NCBI RefSeq assembly: GCF_033439725.1
Contig: NW_026944383.1
Location: 5,828,001 to 5,892,000, forward strand
Origin: Neurospora tetraspora
Taxonomy: Eukaryota > Ascomycota > Sordariomycetes > Sordariales > Sordariaceae
DNA length: 64,000 nt
Reading direction: 5' to 3'
Shown: piece after piece, positions 12,346-24,076 of the stretch
How the letters are laid out: each line of letters opens with the position of its first letter
Position numbering within the stretch: position 1 is the stretch's first letter
Notes under the pieces: model-generated
Database searches by the model: none
What the model saw: the letters and a program-made list of their open reading frames with translations, nothing else
Told to the model about the DNA's origin: nothing
Translations under genes and position numbers: made by a program

Positions 12346-13007
12346 GAGAAAACTCGGAATATTCAAGGGAGATCGTGGACTGTTGCGTCGGATCAAGGGG
12401 GTCGGTGGTCAAACTCGGGATGTTGTTCGTAGCTATCGTGAGATCGAACCTTATAGCGAGTTGTTGCAAGTCGTATCCATGTCATAATTGCGTTGCTGGA
12501 CCAGTTCGAATGAAAGATCCGCATGGCAGTTTGGTGACTCCGTTTTAACATGAAGAAGAAAGTGACAAAGTTGGGAGCTTGGCTTGTGAAACTGAAGTTT
12601 CAAGGTTGACATTAGCAGAGACGTTCTCTGATTGGCTCAATTCTTATCCGGCATCGGCAGTCTCCATCGGCGTCTCCACCAGCACCTCCAGGGGCATCCA
12701 CAGGAGCTCCCCTCCCGTGCTCCCGAGCTTCCAGAAAGTGTTGATTCCAATTTCCAACATCATCGCTTTTTCCTCTTTGTTCAGTTCTCACTGCTTGGCT
12801 TTGTCTCGAAGGCTGGAGCTACCACATTGCACTAGCCTCTAGAACTAGCTTCCTACTAGCAACCTCTTTTTCCCCGGATCATCGACGTCAACTGCCTCAT
12901 TCCCGTACGATCCGATCCGGCCTGCCATGCCTTGAAGGATGCTGCTCTGCCTCTGCTGATTCGGATTTGGACTTGGAACTGCTGCTGGAAACCAGAACAC
13001 ATTCGCG
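12346..13007. other. Intergenic region and ZIP gene promoter
   Basis: The 3' flank of the CE15 pseudogene followed by the promoter and leader of the ZIP transporter gene. No further coding frame or RNA gene was seen. Confidence 0.4.
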
Positions 13008-14488
13008 ATGGATACGCTCCAGCACGGGGCCAGAGGTAAGTCTTCTATCCCGTCTTGTCTGCTGAACATCAGTCCGGCCCGTGATCTGCCAATTGACTCT
13101 TGCTAACCTCCAGCTTCTCCTGCAGACCTCCCCTGGTCCTCGATCCCGACCGATCTCCTCCGCGCCGAGCTCTCGAAACGCGACGATGCCACCGACACAT
13201 CCCGCCCACAATGCGGTTCAGGGGAGAAGGGCGAATACAACACAGGGCTACATGTCTTTGCGCTCGTCTTGATCCTCCTCCTGAGCACCTTGTGTATGTT
13301 GGACCGACCTGTTTCCCTATGGTTTCTATCGTACACTGGTACTGACTGCTGGACGACACAACAGCCTGCGGATTTCCTCTCTTCTCGCGCCGAGCCATGA
13401 AAGGCAGCAAACTACAACGAAAGATCATATTCTTCAGCCAGCACTTCGGCACCGGCGTGTTGATGGCTACTGCCTTCGTCCACTTGCTTCCAACAGCCTT
13501 CATGTCCTTGACCGACCCTTGCTTGCCATATTTCTTCAGCGAAGGATACAAACCGCTCGCCGGCTTGGTTGCCATGACTGCTGCCCTGGTCGTTGTCGCC
13601 CTCGAATCATACCTTACCACACGCGGTGCTAGCCATTCGCATTCGCATACCATTTTCGAAGACGAGGAAGAAAACGGCCATGCACACCATGGTGCCGAGC
13701 ACGGCTTCAAGGATAGCCCCGAACGTATCGCGCTCCAGGATCGTGAGGTCACTCAAGGCCTCATGGGACGGCAGTCTCCCATTGCCAGCACCAGCGCCCA
13801 GCCTTCTCCTTCCGACCAGCCCCGAACTTCTCGAGACAACGACAGCGCTAACTCCCTTGATCTCGACTTGACCTTCGATGAGCTCCAACCGATCCCAAAT
13901 ACCGATCATGACCAGCTTCTCGAGCCCGAAAACACCAGCTCTTATAGGACGGGACTCAAGCCTGCGGTGGCTCCCGATATGCCAAACCCCGAAGAACAGA
14001 AGCGCATGTTGTTGCAGTGTTTGCTCCTCGAGGCTGGTATCTTGTTCCACAGCGTCTTTATTGGAATGGCCTTGTCGGTCGCAACCGGGCCTCCGTTTAT
14101 TGTGTTCCTGATCGCTATCGGCTTCCACCAGACGTTCGAAGGCCTTGCCCTGGGCACACGTATCGCCGCTATCCACTTCCCTCGCTCCTCTCCACGGCCA
14201 TGGCTCATGGTGTTAGCATTCGGCACTACCACCCCCATCGGACAAGCCATAGGATTGCTTATCCACACTTTTTACGACCCCATGAGCCAAACAGGTCTCC
14301 TCATGGTCGGCTTCATGAACGCTATCTCCAGCGGTCTTTTGTTGTTTGCTGGCTTGGTTCAGTTGCTCGCCGAGGACTTCCTCTCAGAGAAGAGTTACGC
14401 AACGCTTCATGGCCGGAAGAGACTGCATGCCTATTTCGCTGTAGTTGCAGGGGCTGGGCTCATGTCTGCCGTTGGCGGCTTTGCTTGA
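13008..14488 (+). CDS. ZIP-family zinc/iron transporter (3 exons)
   Basis: A metal importer of the ZIP (SLC39) family. Exons are 13008-13035, 13126-13293 and 13365-14488, giving 439 residues. Intron 1 has donor GTAAGT and a perfect TGCTAAC branch site at 13101-13107; intron 2 runs 13294-13364 (GTATGT...ACAG). Helices appear at about HVFALVLILLLSTL, then FGTGVLMATAFVHLLPTAF (TM3) and LAGLVAMTAALVVVALES. A His-rich loop (HSHSHT, HAHHGAEHG) follows, as expected between helices 3 and 4. The family signature is in the C-terminal half: HSVFIGMALSV and IGFHQTFEGLALG supply the His/Glu metal-binding residues of helices 4 and 5. A second in-frame acceptor at 13113 would add four residues. Plasma-membrane zinc uptake is the likeliest role; metal specificity is inference. 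Confidence 0.88.
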
Positions 14489-15550
14489 AGTACAAGCCTT
14501 CCGTTTGTTTCTTGTTATTGTTATATGGGCATGTTTCGCATCTACTTGGGGTTGCATCATTAGCGGCGTTTTCTTTTTGTGTAGAGTATTTCTGCCTTCA
14601 GCGGTACCATAACAATCTTGAATTATACTTGTTTTTTCCATACCTTTTGCCTTCCGCCTCTGGAAGGATGCGCGGATGCACTCCTCCTCTGCTTGCCCCT
14701 AGCACCCAACTTGTTGGAGACGAAGCTCGGGACCTTCCACATATGGGACTTTATGAGGGCCAACGACGTGATGACAGCCACGAGGTTCGAGGTATCATCC
14801 GCAAGAAATCCCTGGACAAAGGTGGAGGGCAGTGATGGCAGGGCATACAAACAGAAACGCCACTCTACGTTTTACTCCCTGCTAGGTAAGACCCAGTTCT
14901 GCAGGATCGTATTCCAGAACCAACATGCATCAGACCGAACAAACCGCATCAACTATCGCAAAAATCATCGGTCAACCACAGGCTCATGTGCTGTTCATAT
15001 TAACAGCACAAACCACCGCCGCAGCCGATAGACTCTCGGTCCAACCAATCGCATCAACGACGGTAATGTGGAATGTCGTTGGACTCACCCCGTCAGCACC
15101 TCGCAGCAAGTTTAGCCTCCTTCCTAAAAGAGCCGCTTGATGTTACTTTCCGGTACAGTATCGCCTTGAATATGTTGAACACCTACCCGATACTCACCAA
15201 CAAGCCGGTTCTAGGCAACATCGAACTTCCAACAGGCCCTATATTGGCACGGAACTATGCTGTCCCCGCTTGTTCGACAAGGGAACCACGTGGGTGAACG
15301 TGAATAAGCTTTGGTAAGAAGCGAGTTGTACAAGCTTTTCTGCCGCATGCCGAGCAATCTAGTGTTCTTCCCCGCTAAGGTTGATATTCCACTTGTCTTT
15401 AGCTGACATGTTTGCCCAATGGCCATGGATCCCAATCCCATTGTAAGCCAGATCAGATACAGGGATTCGGGTTGAAGCTGCTCGAGGCGGGCAGGTTGAA
15501 GGATTAGGAGGAGGGGCGAGTTGCTCGGTATGGCTGCTGGGACTTTGGGG
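14489..15550. other. Intergenic region
   Basis: The 3' flank of the ZIP gene and the upstream region of the next gene. Only short open frames without recognisable content. Confidence 0.4.
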
Positions 15551-15557
15551 ATATAAG
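15551..15557 (+). promoter_or_regulatory. TATA box of the LVIVD-like gene
   Basis: ATATAAG in GGGGATATAAGACGG, about 97 bp upstream of the ATG at 15648, at a normal spacing for a fungal TATA promoter. Confidence 0.4.
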
Positions 15558-15647
15558 ACGGCCCCCGAGCTTACGTTCATGATCACTCTTTTCTTCGCTA
15601 TCTCCCTTTAACAGCATCTCTTTCAAACTCATCCACGATCCTACGAT

Positions 15648-17509
15648 ATGCGTGTCAAGGCGATTGGCGTTGCGGTTGGCTTATGCGCCGTTGGCGCTCT
15701 AGCCAAGGAGAAGGCAGTCGATATGTCACGTCATGGTAAGACTTGAGCTGATTGTGAATTCTTGATCAAGACTGACACAAGACCATTTCAGCCGAGTATA
15801 AATCTGGAGCAGTAATGGATCGAATTATGGCTCACAAGTTCGTATGTATACACCTGCATTCTTTACAGCCAAAAGCCACCGAGACTTACTGACAGATATC
15901 AGGAACAATGGGAAGCCAAACTTGCTAGCGGCGCCCTCAACAGCACCCAATGGCCTCGTCTCAACTATACCAAGTGTGTCAATGGCATTGCTGAAGCCAT
16001 CCATGGCGATGCTTTGCACACTTTCAGGTGCAAGAACATGGACCTGTACGACTTCATCAACCACGCGACTCTCGGCTCACCATTGGCAACTGAGGAGGGA
16101 GCGACTGGTAGTTCCATTTGGGGCTGGACTGACCCCAAGTTCGGCAGAGAGTTTATCGGTAGGTCCATTTCCCCGTGGCGTCGAGTCATGAATGCATACT
16201 GACTTCAGCAGCTGTGGGAATGTATCAAGGAACTGGCCTGGCTGAGATCTTACCCAAGGGTAGACTGCTCAATCTGGGTTTCCTGTAAGTGACTTCCACC
16301 ACCTTCGTGTGGGCGCGATCATCTCTAACGGAGGTCGGATAGTCCTGCCCCCGCAGCACTTGGCAAACATGCTCTGTGGAAGGAGATCCGTTCATACAAG
16401 AACTATATGATCATTGGCAGTGAACTGGAAGACCACGGAATCCAGATCTTTGACATGCGAAAGGTAAGGAACTGCCTGTTCTTTCTTTTCCAAGCCTTTG
16501 GTTCATCGGCTAACATTGTACAAGCTCCTCACGATCAACCCCAAGAAAGCGCCCGTCACCTTCTCTGTCGACGACGTCACGGGCCACTTCAAGGACTTGC
16601 CTCTTGGCCGTACCCACAACGTCGCCATCAATGAGGAACTTCAGTACGCCGTGTCCGTCGGCGCCGCTCCTCGTGAAGACGTTTGCGGTGCCGGTCTCAT
16701 CTTCATCGACCTCAAGGACCCATCCAAGCCCACGAGACTAGGTTGCAATGCTCAAGACGGTTATGTACACGACGTAAGTCCAGTCCCGAACCCTGACACC
16801 CCCCTTTCCCCCTCAAAACCCCAAAGGCCAAGGAACCAGCTCACTAACTAACAATCTTCCCTCCCAACAGGCCCAATGCCTCAAATACCGCGGTCCCGAC
16901 AAGCGCTACCACAACCACGACATCTGCTACGGCTACAACGAAGACAGCCTCACCATCTACGACGTAACCGACAAGCACAACTCCTCCATAATCTCCCGCA
17001 CCTCCTACGACGGCGCCGCCTACACCCACCAAGGCTGGGTGCTCGACCCCTTCAACCAAGAATACCTCCTCCTAGACGACGAGTACGACGAGGAAGACGG
17101 CGTCGGCCCGGCCAAGGACGGGTACCCCGTCACTTACATCTGGGACATCCGCGACTTGCAGAACCCGAAGAATACCGGCCTCTATAAAGCGACGAATCGC
17201 GGGATCGATCATAACCAGTATGTTATTGATGGACTGAGTTATCAGAGTAGCTATGGCGCGGGCGTGAGGGTTTATGATGTCTCGAGTATTCCTGTTGATC
17301 CGACAGGACAAAGTGTGTGTGAGGTGGCGTATTTTGATATTTATCCTGAGGATGATACAGAGCCGGGTGAGGGTGTCGTTGGGTTTGCGGGCAGTTGGGC
17401 GAGTTATGGGTATTTTAAGAGTGGGTTTATTGCTGTCAATACGATTGAGAGGGGGGTGTATTTGGTCAAGATTACGAGGAGGGAGAGGTGTAAGAGGGTG
17501 CGTGCTTAG
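15648..17509 (+). CDS. Secreted LVIVD/choice-of-anchor-B-like protein (7 exons)
   Basis: Exons 15648-15735, 15792-15841, 15903-16158, 16212-16284, 16343-16463, 16525-16773 and 16871-17509 join without frame conflict into 491 residues. All six introns have GT-AG ends. Residues 1-20 are a signal peptide (VAVGLCAVGALAKE). The body shows repeated beta-propeller-like phrases built around a date-and-place sentence: YMIIGSELEDHGIQIFDMRK, GAGLIFIDLKDPSKPTRLG, DSLTIYDVTDKHNSSII, YIWDIRDLQNPKNTG, GVRVYDVSSIP. This is the pattern of LVIVD repeats and of the choice-of-anchor-B family, known in fungi under the label regulatory P domain protein. Conserved DDEYDEEDG and HNVAINEE segments also fit. It is extracellular or cell-wall associated. 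Molecular role is unknown. Intron 3 has tandem acceptors (16208 and 16211) that differ by one alanine. Confidence 0.85.
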
Positions 17510-17828
17510 GGTGTTGGGGATTGGGATGGGGGATGGAGAAGATGGAGGTGAGCGCGCAGGTTTGGTGCCGGCGGACGATTGAGGATCATGTACCCTAACC
17601 CTGAACACCGAAAAGGGGTCGTTGAAGTGGATGTCTGCCGTCTGTCGAGTCAGCAACATGGGATCTAACACGGTGGATCCCATACATAATTCTGGAAACA
17701 CCGGAAGGAGTGTCTTCGGATTCTTCCATCTGTAACATTTGATGATGCGATTTTGTGGTAGGCAAAAAGTCAGCCGCCGAAGGATTCGGAGGCTCGGAGC
17801 CAGACGCCGGCCTCCAGCAACACCAAGG
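17510..17828. other. Intergenic region
   Basis: The 3' flank of the LVIVD-like gene up to the tRNA terminator. Nothing else recognised. Confidence 0.4.
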
Positions 17829-17836
17829 AAAAAAAA
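17829..17836 (-). terminator. Pol III terminator of tRNA-Arg
   Basis: A run of eight T on the minus strand, 28 nt beyond the 3' end of the tRNA, the usual RNA polymerase III stop signal. Confidence 0.6.
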
Positions 17837-17864
17837 GTATCGAAACATCATCACATGTCTCGTT

Positions 17865-17937
17865 CGACCATCCTGGGACTCGAACCCAGAACCTTTACCA
17901 CCGGAAAGTAACGCGCTACCAATTGCGCCAAACGGCC
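17865..17937 (-). tRNA. tRNA-Arg (anticodon CCG)
   Basis: A complete 73-nt cloverleaf without intron. Acceptor GGCCGTT pairs with GATGGTC (with G-U pairs). The D stem is GCGC/GCGC around AATTGGTA. The anticodon stem TTACT/GGTAA encloses loop TTCCGGT, anticodon CCG at positions 34-36, which reads CGG arginine codons. The T arm is CTGGG-TTCGAGT-CCCAG, giving a good internal B box, and the A box TGGCGCAATTGG is intact. The discriminator base is G. A T-run follows at 17829-17836. Confidence 0.93.
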
Positions 17938-19232
17938 ATTGTTGTATTATTTTTTGTGGAAGATCGGGTTATGATGACAGCCCTCCAGGCGCGCGAGATG
18001 CTACCTAGCCGCATCCGCGACGCCGGATTGACCATCTATCGAGATAGGAAGTCGTAGGCAGTCAATGTTGACTGTACCTTCCTCGAGGTACTGGTTAGGG
18101 CTCGAATCGCCGGTCGTCCCTATCCACGAGTGTGTTTCTATCGGATAATGTTTTTCCCAATCGGACGAGTTTGATGCCAATCGATGGAATACATGAGCGT
18201 CGTCAGCAGCGGAACGGTGTCTTCGAAACATCACCCATCAACAACGCGTCGATACCACCTCTGTCGTCGCCCGTCGCCTGTTTTCGTCTGTCGTCGTCAT
18301 CAGTGTTATCGCAATCCTCGACTGAATGTTTCAAAGCTCTCGAAGTTGCATTGCCATCTTGCCTATTTCATCGAAGGACACTCCGACCAGGACGGAAAAG
18401 GGCAGGGCAAGGGCAGGGCAGTTGGGAACAAGCTTCCTTGAGGTGCACGCAACCCCTTCGACTTTCTCAATGCATCGGGATAGAAATGAAGCCCAATCCC
18501 GAGAAACCGAAGAGCCGCATTTCATATAAAACAGACATGAACCCGGAAGAGGTTGACAACATGGAAGTGTTTTCCGGGTTACACCTGGACGATATGCCAG
18601 GTGAACTCTGCCGGTGGTTGACCTCCATGCCAAGCCCCTGGGGCTGCATTGACTGGATCCGACAGGGCCTCACAGCGCCGCTGCGTGGTGTTTCAGGGGT
18701 TGGCCGACAGGGGTCCAGGGGCTGGCCTCCAGACGTCCACAGCGCATTATTCCCCACACACTCGACACATCACCAGGGGTCACCACTTGGCGAACTACCA
18801 CTCTCCCAGTCCTCACCAGAACACCACACGAGATGTGAAACTCGAAGATTTTCGTCGTGGTGTGGCTTATTCCGGATCCATGGGATGGATGCCCATGGAC
18901 TGCTGGATTCGGTTGCAGTCTGGATTTGGGAGTGTCCAATGCGTGTCCCGCTACCTCCCCTTCGGAACCGAGAAAAGCTTGGAATTTCTTCCCTCTTTTC
19001 CTTTTTTATACCACCATCTGTTTGTTTACTGCGAACAGCAGAACAAGGTTGATATTCGACCTTTTTTCTACATTCTTTCTTTTTTTTTTCTTTTTACAGC
19101 CCGGTGCTGGACATTCTTTCCTTTGCTACCCTTCATCACAGCAGGCCTGTCTTTTCATATACACTCCTTGCTGGCTCAAGGGGCCTACGCAGATTCGGTG
19201 GAAAAAATAAAGACAGTTAGAGGCAAGACGAT
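17938..19232. other. Intergenic region, promoter of the membrane protein gene
   Basis: About 1.3 kb between the tRNA and the next coding start. It includes pyrimidine-rich tracts near 18990-19100. An open frame runs through much of it (18649-19308) and its last part is hydrophobic (FFPLLPFITAGLSF), so an upstream exon supplying a signal peptide for the next gene cannot be excluded. Confidence 0.4.
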
Positions 19233-20949
19233 ATGGATGGATATTCGAGACATGACATCAGGAGATGGGTGGACGACGTTCGACTACACGCTCGCAGTGA
19301 TGTCTTAGGCGGCGAAGACGAAGTGTTCAAACTGGGCGAGGAAGTGGCTCTGGAGGCTGGTGACAAAGACAACCTATCGACAAGGTCAGAAGTGGAAATC
19401 GGAATCATCGATGGTCCAGTTGATACCAAGTCAACAGAGTCGGTATCAGTAGCAGGGTCAACACCAACGGAACCAGAGACAACAACAGAGCCCCCGACGT
19501 TTACCCAACCCCTTCCGCCACCCGCCAATTTCACCATCAGCACCATCACCGCATCCGCACAACCGCAGCCGATAATAACACTCACGCCCATTACACATTC
19601 AGCCAGACCTCCACCCACCAAGACAACAGACACGGATGACAAGCCGGAGGAGACGAAGGATCATGATAGGGATCATGGGAAGCATGAGCATCCGGACTCA
19701 GCCTCCGTCACAGATGGATTCGTGACCGTCACAATGCCTCGCAGTAGCACTATTGCCATAACGACACCCATGGCCGTCTCCGCCAGTGTTACGACCAACG
19801 TGTTGACTTCGGCCACGGCGAGCCCAGCTATCAGCAACGGAGCTGCTCTAGAAGAAGCACAGCAGATGGAGACCAGTAGCGGGCACATGTCTGGAGGTGC
19901 AAAGGCCGGCATCGCCATTGGAGTCGTTGGTAAGCTCGCTAATTCGGACTTGCTCTCGTGGCACCATGAAAAGCTAACTCTCCCCATCAACAGCCGGTGT
20001 CGTCATGCTCGGAGTCGTCCTCTTCTGGCTCTTCAAGTGCTTCCGCTCCCGCAAATCGGAAGCAGACTCCGAGTCTTCCATCCGCGCCTTCCTCTCGGGC
20101 GGAAAATCCGGTCCCGGTGACGGCGGCCTCCCACCCCCTGCCACTGCTGCAGGCGCAGGTGTAGGCGCAGACCAGCTCTCGGCCAACTTCGACCCGCGCA
20201 GCAACTCCCAGATCCTCGACGAACTAATCGCCGCTTCCTACGCCCACCAGAACGGGCAAGACAACAACGCCAACAACAACTACAGCATCCCCAACGGCTA
20301 CGTCCTCTCCTCTACCGCTCTCGACGAGAAGCAAGCCGACGGCGCCTACCCCGTGACCATCATCCAGCCCGCACCCACCCACCAGCCCGAAGTCCGCAAG
20401 TCCGTCGCCAGCTGGCTGCGCAAACACCACCCCCTGAAGCTGAACCCGCTTTCCATCAGAGGCAGCACCTTCTCAGCCTTCAGCAGCCGGCGCGCCTCAT
20501 CAGCCTACGGCAGCTCCCAACAAGGAGGAGGAGGAGGAGGAGGACGGGACTCCATGGCTTCTTCTGATTATCCTTCTCCCACCTCTTACGACCCGGACGC
20601 GCCTCCGATGCCGGAAATCCCCGCTACGTACTTCAACGAAATCTCGAAGCCGCTCAGTCCCATGCCCAAGAAGTTGCCGACTGCCGCACAGAATATGAAG
20701 GCGATGAAGTTCCAGAGCGTGTGGTCGGATAGTAGTGCGGGGACGGATATGGATCAGGCGGATCGGTCGAGGATGACGGTTTCGTCGGAGGGGAATGAGT
20801 CGTTGTTTAATTTGTATGAGGGCGGTGATGGCCAGGTGAGGAGCCCGTCGCAGGTTGTGACTTCGTTGTCACCGCCGCCTCCGCCGCCTTTGGCGCTTAA
20901 GGATCAGGGCCAGGGCCAGGGGGCGAGTTCACCTCCTTTGAGGCCGTAG
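19233..20949 (+). CDS. Single-pass membrane protein, Thr/Ser/Pro-rich ectodomain (2 exons)
   Basis: Exons 19233-19929 and 19994-20949 are joined across a 64-bp GTAAGC...CAACAG intron that falls inside the membrane helix, giving 550 residues. Residues to about 220 are rich in Thr, Ser and Pro (TTEPPTFTQPLPPPANFT and similar) and look like an O-glycosylated wall-exposed stalk. One helix follows (GAKAGIAIGVVGAGVVMLGVVLFWLF), then a basic stop-transfer KCFRSRK. The C-terminal cytoplasmic tail is long and disordered, with a Gly run, a short poly-Pro run and SP-rich stretches. This layout matches fungal Mid2/WSC/SKG6-like surface sensors in shape, but I see no WSC domain. No signal peptide is encoded at this start, so an upstream exon may be missing. 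Confidence 0.68.
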
Positions 20950-21134
20950 ATGGGAGGAGGATAGAGGGATGTGGCGGAGTGCTAAAGATCGGTCAGGACA
21001 GGCCTGTTTGTGCGATAAGTGTGTCCAGTAGTGTTAGAATTTGGGTGGATTTTGGCATAGAGAGAACTTAGTGGTCTTGTAATACTGTTGTTAACCAACC
21101 AAGAATTCTCTGTACCTCCCGAAACCAGACTTCT

Positions 21135-22484
21135 TCAGGATCCTTGACCGCTCGACAGCCCCAGGAGTCTTGCCATTGCTTCCGCTACATCATGAGCGAA
21201 GCCTTTGTCATTGACATCCCTTTCGTCATCCTTGATCAGGATTTTGCTCCCCTTGAGCCCTTCGTGGATTGTCCCAAACAGCGCCTCGTCAGCATCTCTG
21301 TCCTCAAACGGCGCTCCCGATACCGACAACATGCTCAACCCGCCCTTCGGGATCCACACTTGTATCTTGCTCGCATCTCCCCCCTCCAACAACTTCCCAC
21401 AAATCCGCCTCCCAATTTCTTTACACTCCTCCACCGACGTCCTCAGCAGCGTAACCGTAGGATTATGCTCATAAAGCTTTCTTTCACCATCCTTCCTAAA
21501 CTTCTCCGGCACGGTCCCCGGCGGCCCAAAGTTGACCATATCCAGCGCCCCCAACGACACAACATAGGGAATCCCCTTCTCAACCGCCGCCCGCATCCTG
21601 TCCGGCCCGGCACTCATCACCCCTCCCACCAACTCATCCGCCAACTCGGTCGTGGTCAAGTCAATCACCGCGTCCAGCTCTCCGGCCCGCACCAGTCGTT
21701 CCATGGCTTTTCCTCCGTGGCCTGTGGCGTGGAACACCATTGTTTCGATGACGCCGGGGTATTTGGATTCGAGGTACTGACGGATGGCGTCGACGGAGGG
21801 GGTGGTGACGCCGAACATGGTGATTCCTACTCTTACTTTTTTCTTTTTTTCTTCGTTTCCCTCCTTCCCACTCCCCGCCCTCTCCTTTTCCCTCTCCCTC
21901 TCCCTCTCTTTCTCCCTCATCCTCCTCTCATAAGCACCAGCCATCCCCACCACCGCCCCCGCCGCATTCCCCAACACCCCCCTCAAAACCTCATTCAGCC
22001 CCGCCACGTCCACGACACTATACATCATCGTGATATCCGTCTCGCCCACGTAGGGGCCCGTATCCCCGCTCGCCACCGTCGATACCATCATCTTGGGGAA
22101 ACCAATCGGTAAAGCATTGCGCATCACGGGTGCAGCGAGCGAAGTCGCGTTGCTGCCGCCAAGGGATATTATCCCGTGGATTTGTTGAGAAGAGAAAAGG
22201 GTTTGGATATGAAGTGTGCAGAGCCAGGACATGAGTTCTACCAACAAGTTGCGGGGGAGGGATTGGAGGGATCGGATGTCCTTGGGGTCTGATGGTTTGG
22301 CATAGCTGGAGAGGAGGTCGGAAGGGCCGAAGGTGATGGAGGGGTGGGAAACGGGTTGCCGGCCGACGTCGATGAGGAGGACGGTGGTGTCGGAGGCTGC
22401 GCCGTGGAGGAGGATTTGAGAGCGGAGGTAGAGGAGTTCGGAGAGTTTGGTGTCGCAGGTGCCGAGGAGGACGATGGTTGGCAT
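21135..22484 (-). CDS. Tm-1-like / UPF0261 ATP-binding-domain protein
   Basis: A 449-residue intronless protein of the UPF0261 (Tm-1-like ATP-binding) family. It opens with MPTIVLLGTCDTKLSEL, the family's N-terminal strand and loop. Other family blocks are ISLGGSNATSLAAPVMR (about 106-122), STVASGDTGPYVGETDI (about 135-151), FHATGHGGKAMERL (about 251-264) and TTTELADELVGGVMSAGPDR (about 277-296). A charged insertion of about 30 residues (187-216, mostly Arg, Glu and Lys) divides the two lobes. The frame is open upstream to 22634 but starts there without ATG; the ATG at 22484 matches the family N-terminus. It is transcribed away from the TIM-barrel gene at 22973. In plant Tm-1 proteins both domains are one polypeptide. 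Biochemical reaction is not established. Confidence 0.88.
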   Translation of the reverse strand: MPTIVLLGTCDTKLSELLYLRSQILLHGAASDTTVLLIDVGRQPVSHPSITFGPSDLLSSYAKPSDPKDIRSLQSLPRNLLVELMSWLCTLHIQTLFSSQQIHGIISLGGSNATSLAAPVMRNALPIGFPKMMVSTVASGDTGPYVGETDITMMYSVVDVAGLNEVLRGVLGNAAGAVVGMAGAYERRMREKEREREREKERAGSGKEGNEEKKKKVRVGITMFGVTTPSVDAIRQYLESKYPGVIETMVFHATGHGGKAMERLVRAGELDAVIDLTTTELADELVGGVMSAGPDRMRAAVEKGIPYVVSLGALDMVNFGPPGTVPEKFRKDGERKLYEHNPTVTLLRTSVEECKEIGRRICGKLLEGGDASKIQVWIPKGGLSMLSVSGAPFEDRDADEALFGTIHEGLKGSKILIKDDERDVNDKGFAHDVAEAMARLLGLSSGQGS

Positions 22485-22972
22485 TTTTTGCTGGTGGTGA
22501 TGGTTGTTGTCTTGTTGAGGGCACTGAGGTGTTGGTGATGTGATGCTTGGGGTTCGGGTCGGGCCGCTGTAGTTGGGGGTGAAGAAGAGGGGTAAAATGC
22601 GGAGGTGATTGAGGTGGTTAAAAACACCAACCATGAACCCAAATCACATGAGACGGATGATGCTGTAATTTGTATCACGATCTTTTTACCCCTCCCTCCG
22701 CCCCCGACGATCCAAATTGTTTACTTCATAATCAATCCTTCTTGCCGTTGTGTTTCGTTACACTGCGAAAAGACGACGATAACGCGACGATAACGGTCGT
22801 GAAACCAGTGACGTAACCTCCGCAAGTTCCGCAAGTCGACGTACAATACTCCACTTCCCCTTTTCAAATCCGGCAATTTGTTTTGTTCAACTTCGTCGTC
22901 ATCAGCCTCACTCACGACTTTGATCCCATCATTCTAGCAACTCAAGCTTGTCATACTTCGTTTCAAACAAAA
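22485..22972. promoter_or_regulatory. Bidirectional promoter of the Tm-1-like/TIM-barrel pair
   Basis: A 488-bp gap separates two ATGs that point away from each other. Both genes belong to families fused in plants, so shared control is likely. Individual factor sites cannot be assigned. Confidence 0.5.
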
Positions 22973-23921
22973 ATGGCACCCCAACTCACCCGCACCCAAA
23001 TCCTAGAGAAGCTCCGCGGCCAAATCGCCGAAGGCAAGACCATCGTCGGCGCCGGCGCCGGCATCGGTCTCTCAGCCAAATTCGTCGAAGCCGGCGGAGG
23101 TGACCTCATCATCATCTACAACTCCGGCCGCTTCCGCATGGCCGGCCGGGGCTCGCTAGCCGGACTCATGCCTTATGGCAACGCCAATGACATTGTTGTT
23201 GACATGGTACTTGCCTCTCTCTCCTTGAGCTCACCCCATTTTCCCGTCTGGTTGCACATGAACATCTAGTGTACTAACGCAATTCCCACAGGCCAAAGAA
23301 GTCCTCCCCGTCGTCAAACACACCCCCGTCCTCGCCGGCGTCTGCGGCACCGACCCCTACGTCTCCATGCCGCGCTTCCTCTCCCAGCTGCGCGATCTCG
23401 GCTTCGCGGGGGTCCAAAACTTCCCGACCGTCGGGCTCATCGACGGCACCTTCCGCGCCGCTTTGGAAGAGACGGGCATGGGCTACGACCTCGAGGTCGA
23501 AATGATCGCGCTGGCGCGGTCCATGGACTTGCTTACCACGCCCTACGTCTTCAACGTGGACGAGGCGCAAAAAATGGCGAGCGCGGGCGCGGATATCCTG
23601 GTGGGGCATATGGGGTTGACGACCGGCGGGTCGATTGGCAAGCTCGAGGGGGAGAAGAGTAAAGGGGGGACGAAGAGTTTGGATGAGTGTGTGAAGCTGA
23701 TTCAGGAGATTAGGGATGCGGCGAGGGAGATTAATGAGGAGGTGATTGTGTTGTGTCATGGTGGGCCGATTGCGAAGCCGGAGGATGCGGAGTATGTGTT
23801 GAGCAGGACGGAGGGGGTGCATGGGTTTTATGGCGCGAGTTCGATGGAGAGGTTGCCGGTTGAGGAGGCGATTACGAATATTACGAGGAGTTTTAAGGCT
23901 TTGAAGCCGACGGGAAAGTAG
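22973..23921 (+). CDS. PEP-hydrolase-like TIM-barrel protein (2 exons)
   Basis: Exons 22973-23206 and 23292-23921 (intron donor GTACTT, acceptor CCCACAG) encode 287 residues of the phosphoenolpyruvate-hydrolase-like TIM-barrel family. Blocks in barrel order: [19 protein letters not shown] (strand 1 and loop), [67 protein letters not shown] and [15 protein letters not shown]. Length suits a stand-alone barrel. It is the divergent neighbour of the Tm-1-like gene, and the two domains form one protein in plants, so the products probably act together. The substrate has not been shown by sequence; PEP-hydrolase-like is only a family name. The open frame upstream of the ATG lacks another ATG start. 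Confidence 0.88.
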
Positions 23922-24076
23922 GTAGGTTGTAACTTTGGATGTATGAATCTAGCAGGATAATTGAAGACAGTGTCTAAACATGATGTGGGTGATTCATCAA
24001 TTCGACCACTCGAGACTTTTTAGTGGCACCAAAATGCGCCCCCCGTTGATGTCCCATCACAGATCACACACTTACT

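Noticed and set aside
14017-14835. 272-codon + frame
   Set aside because: Overlaps the ZIP gene in another frame; the ZIP frame carries the family motifs.
18132-19052. 306-codon + frame upstream of the membrane protein gene
   Set aside because: No domain, composition unlike coding DNA of the neighbours, covers promoter-like sequence.
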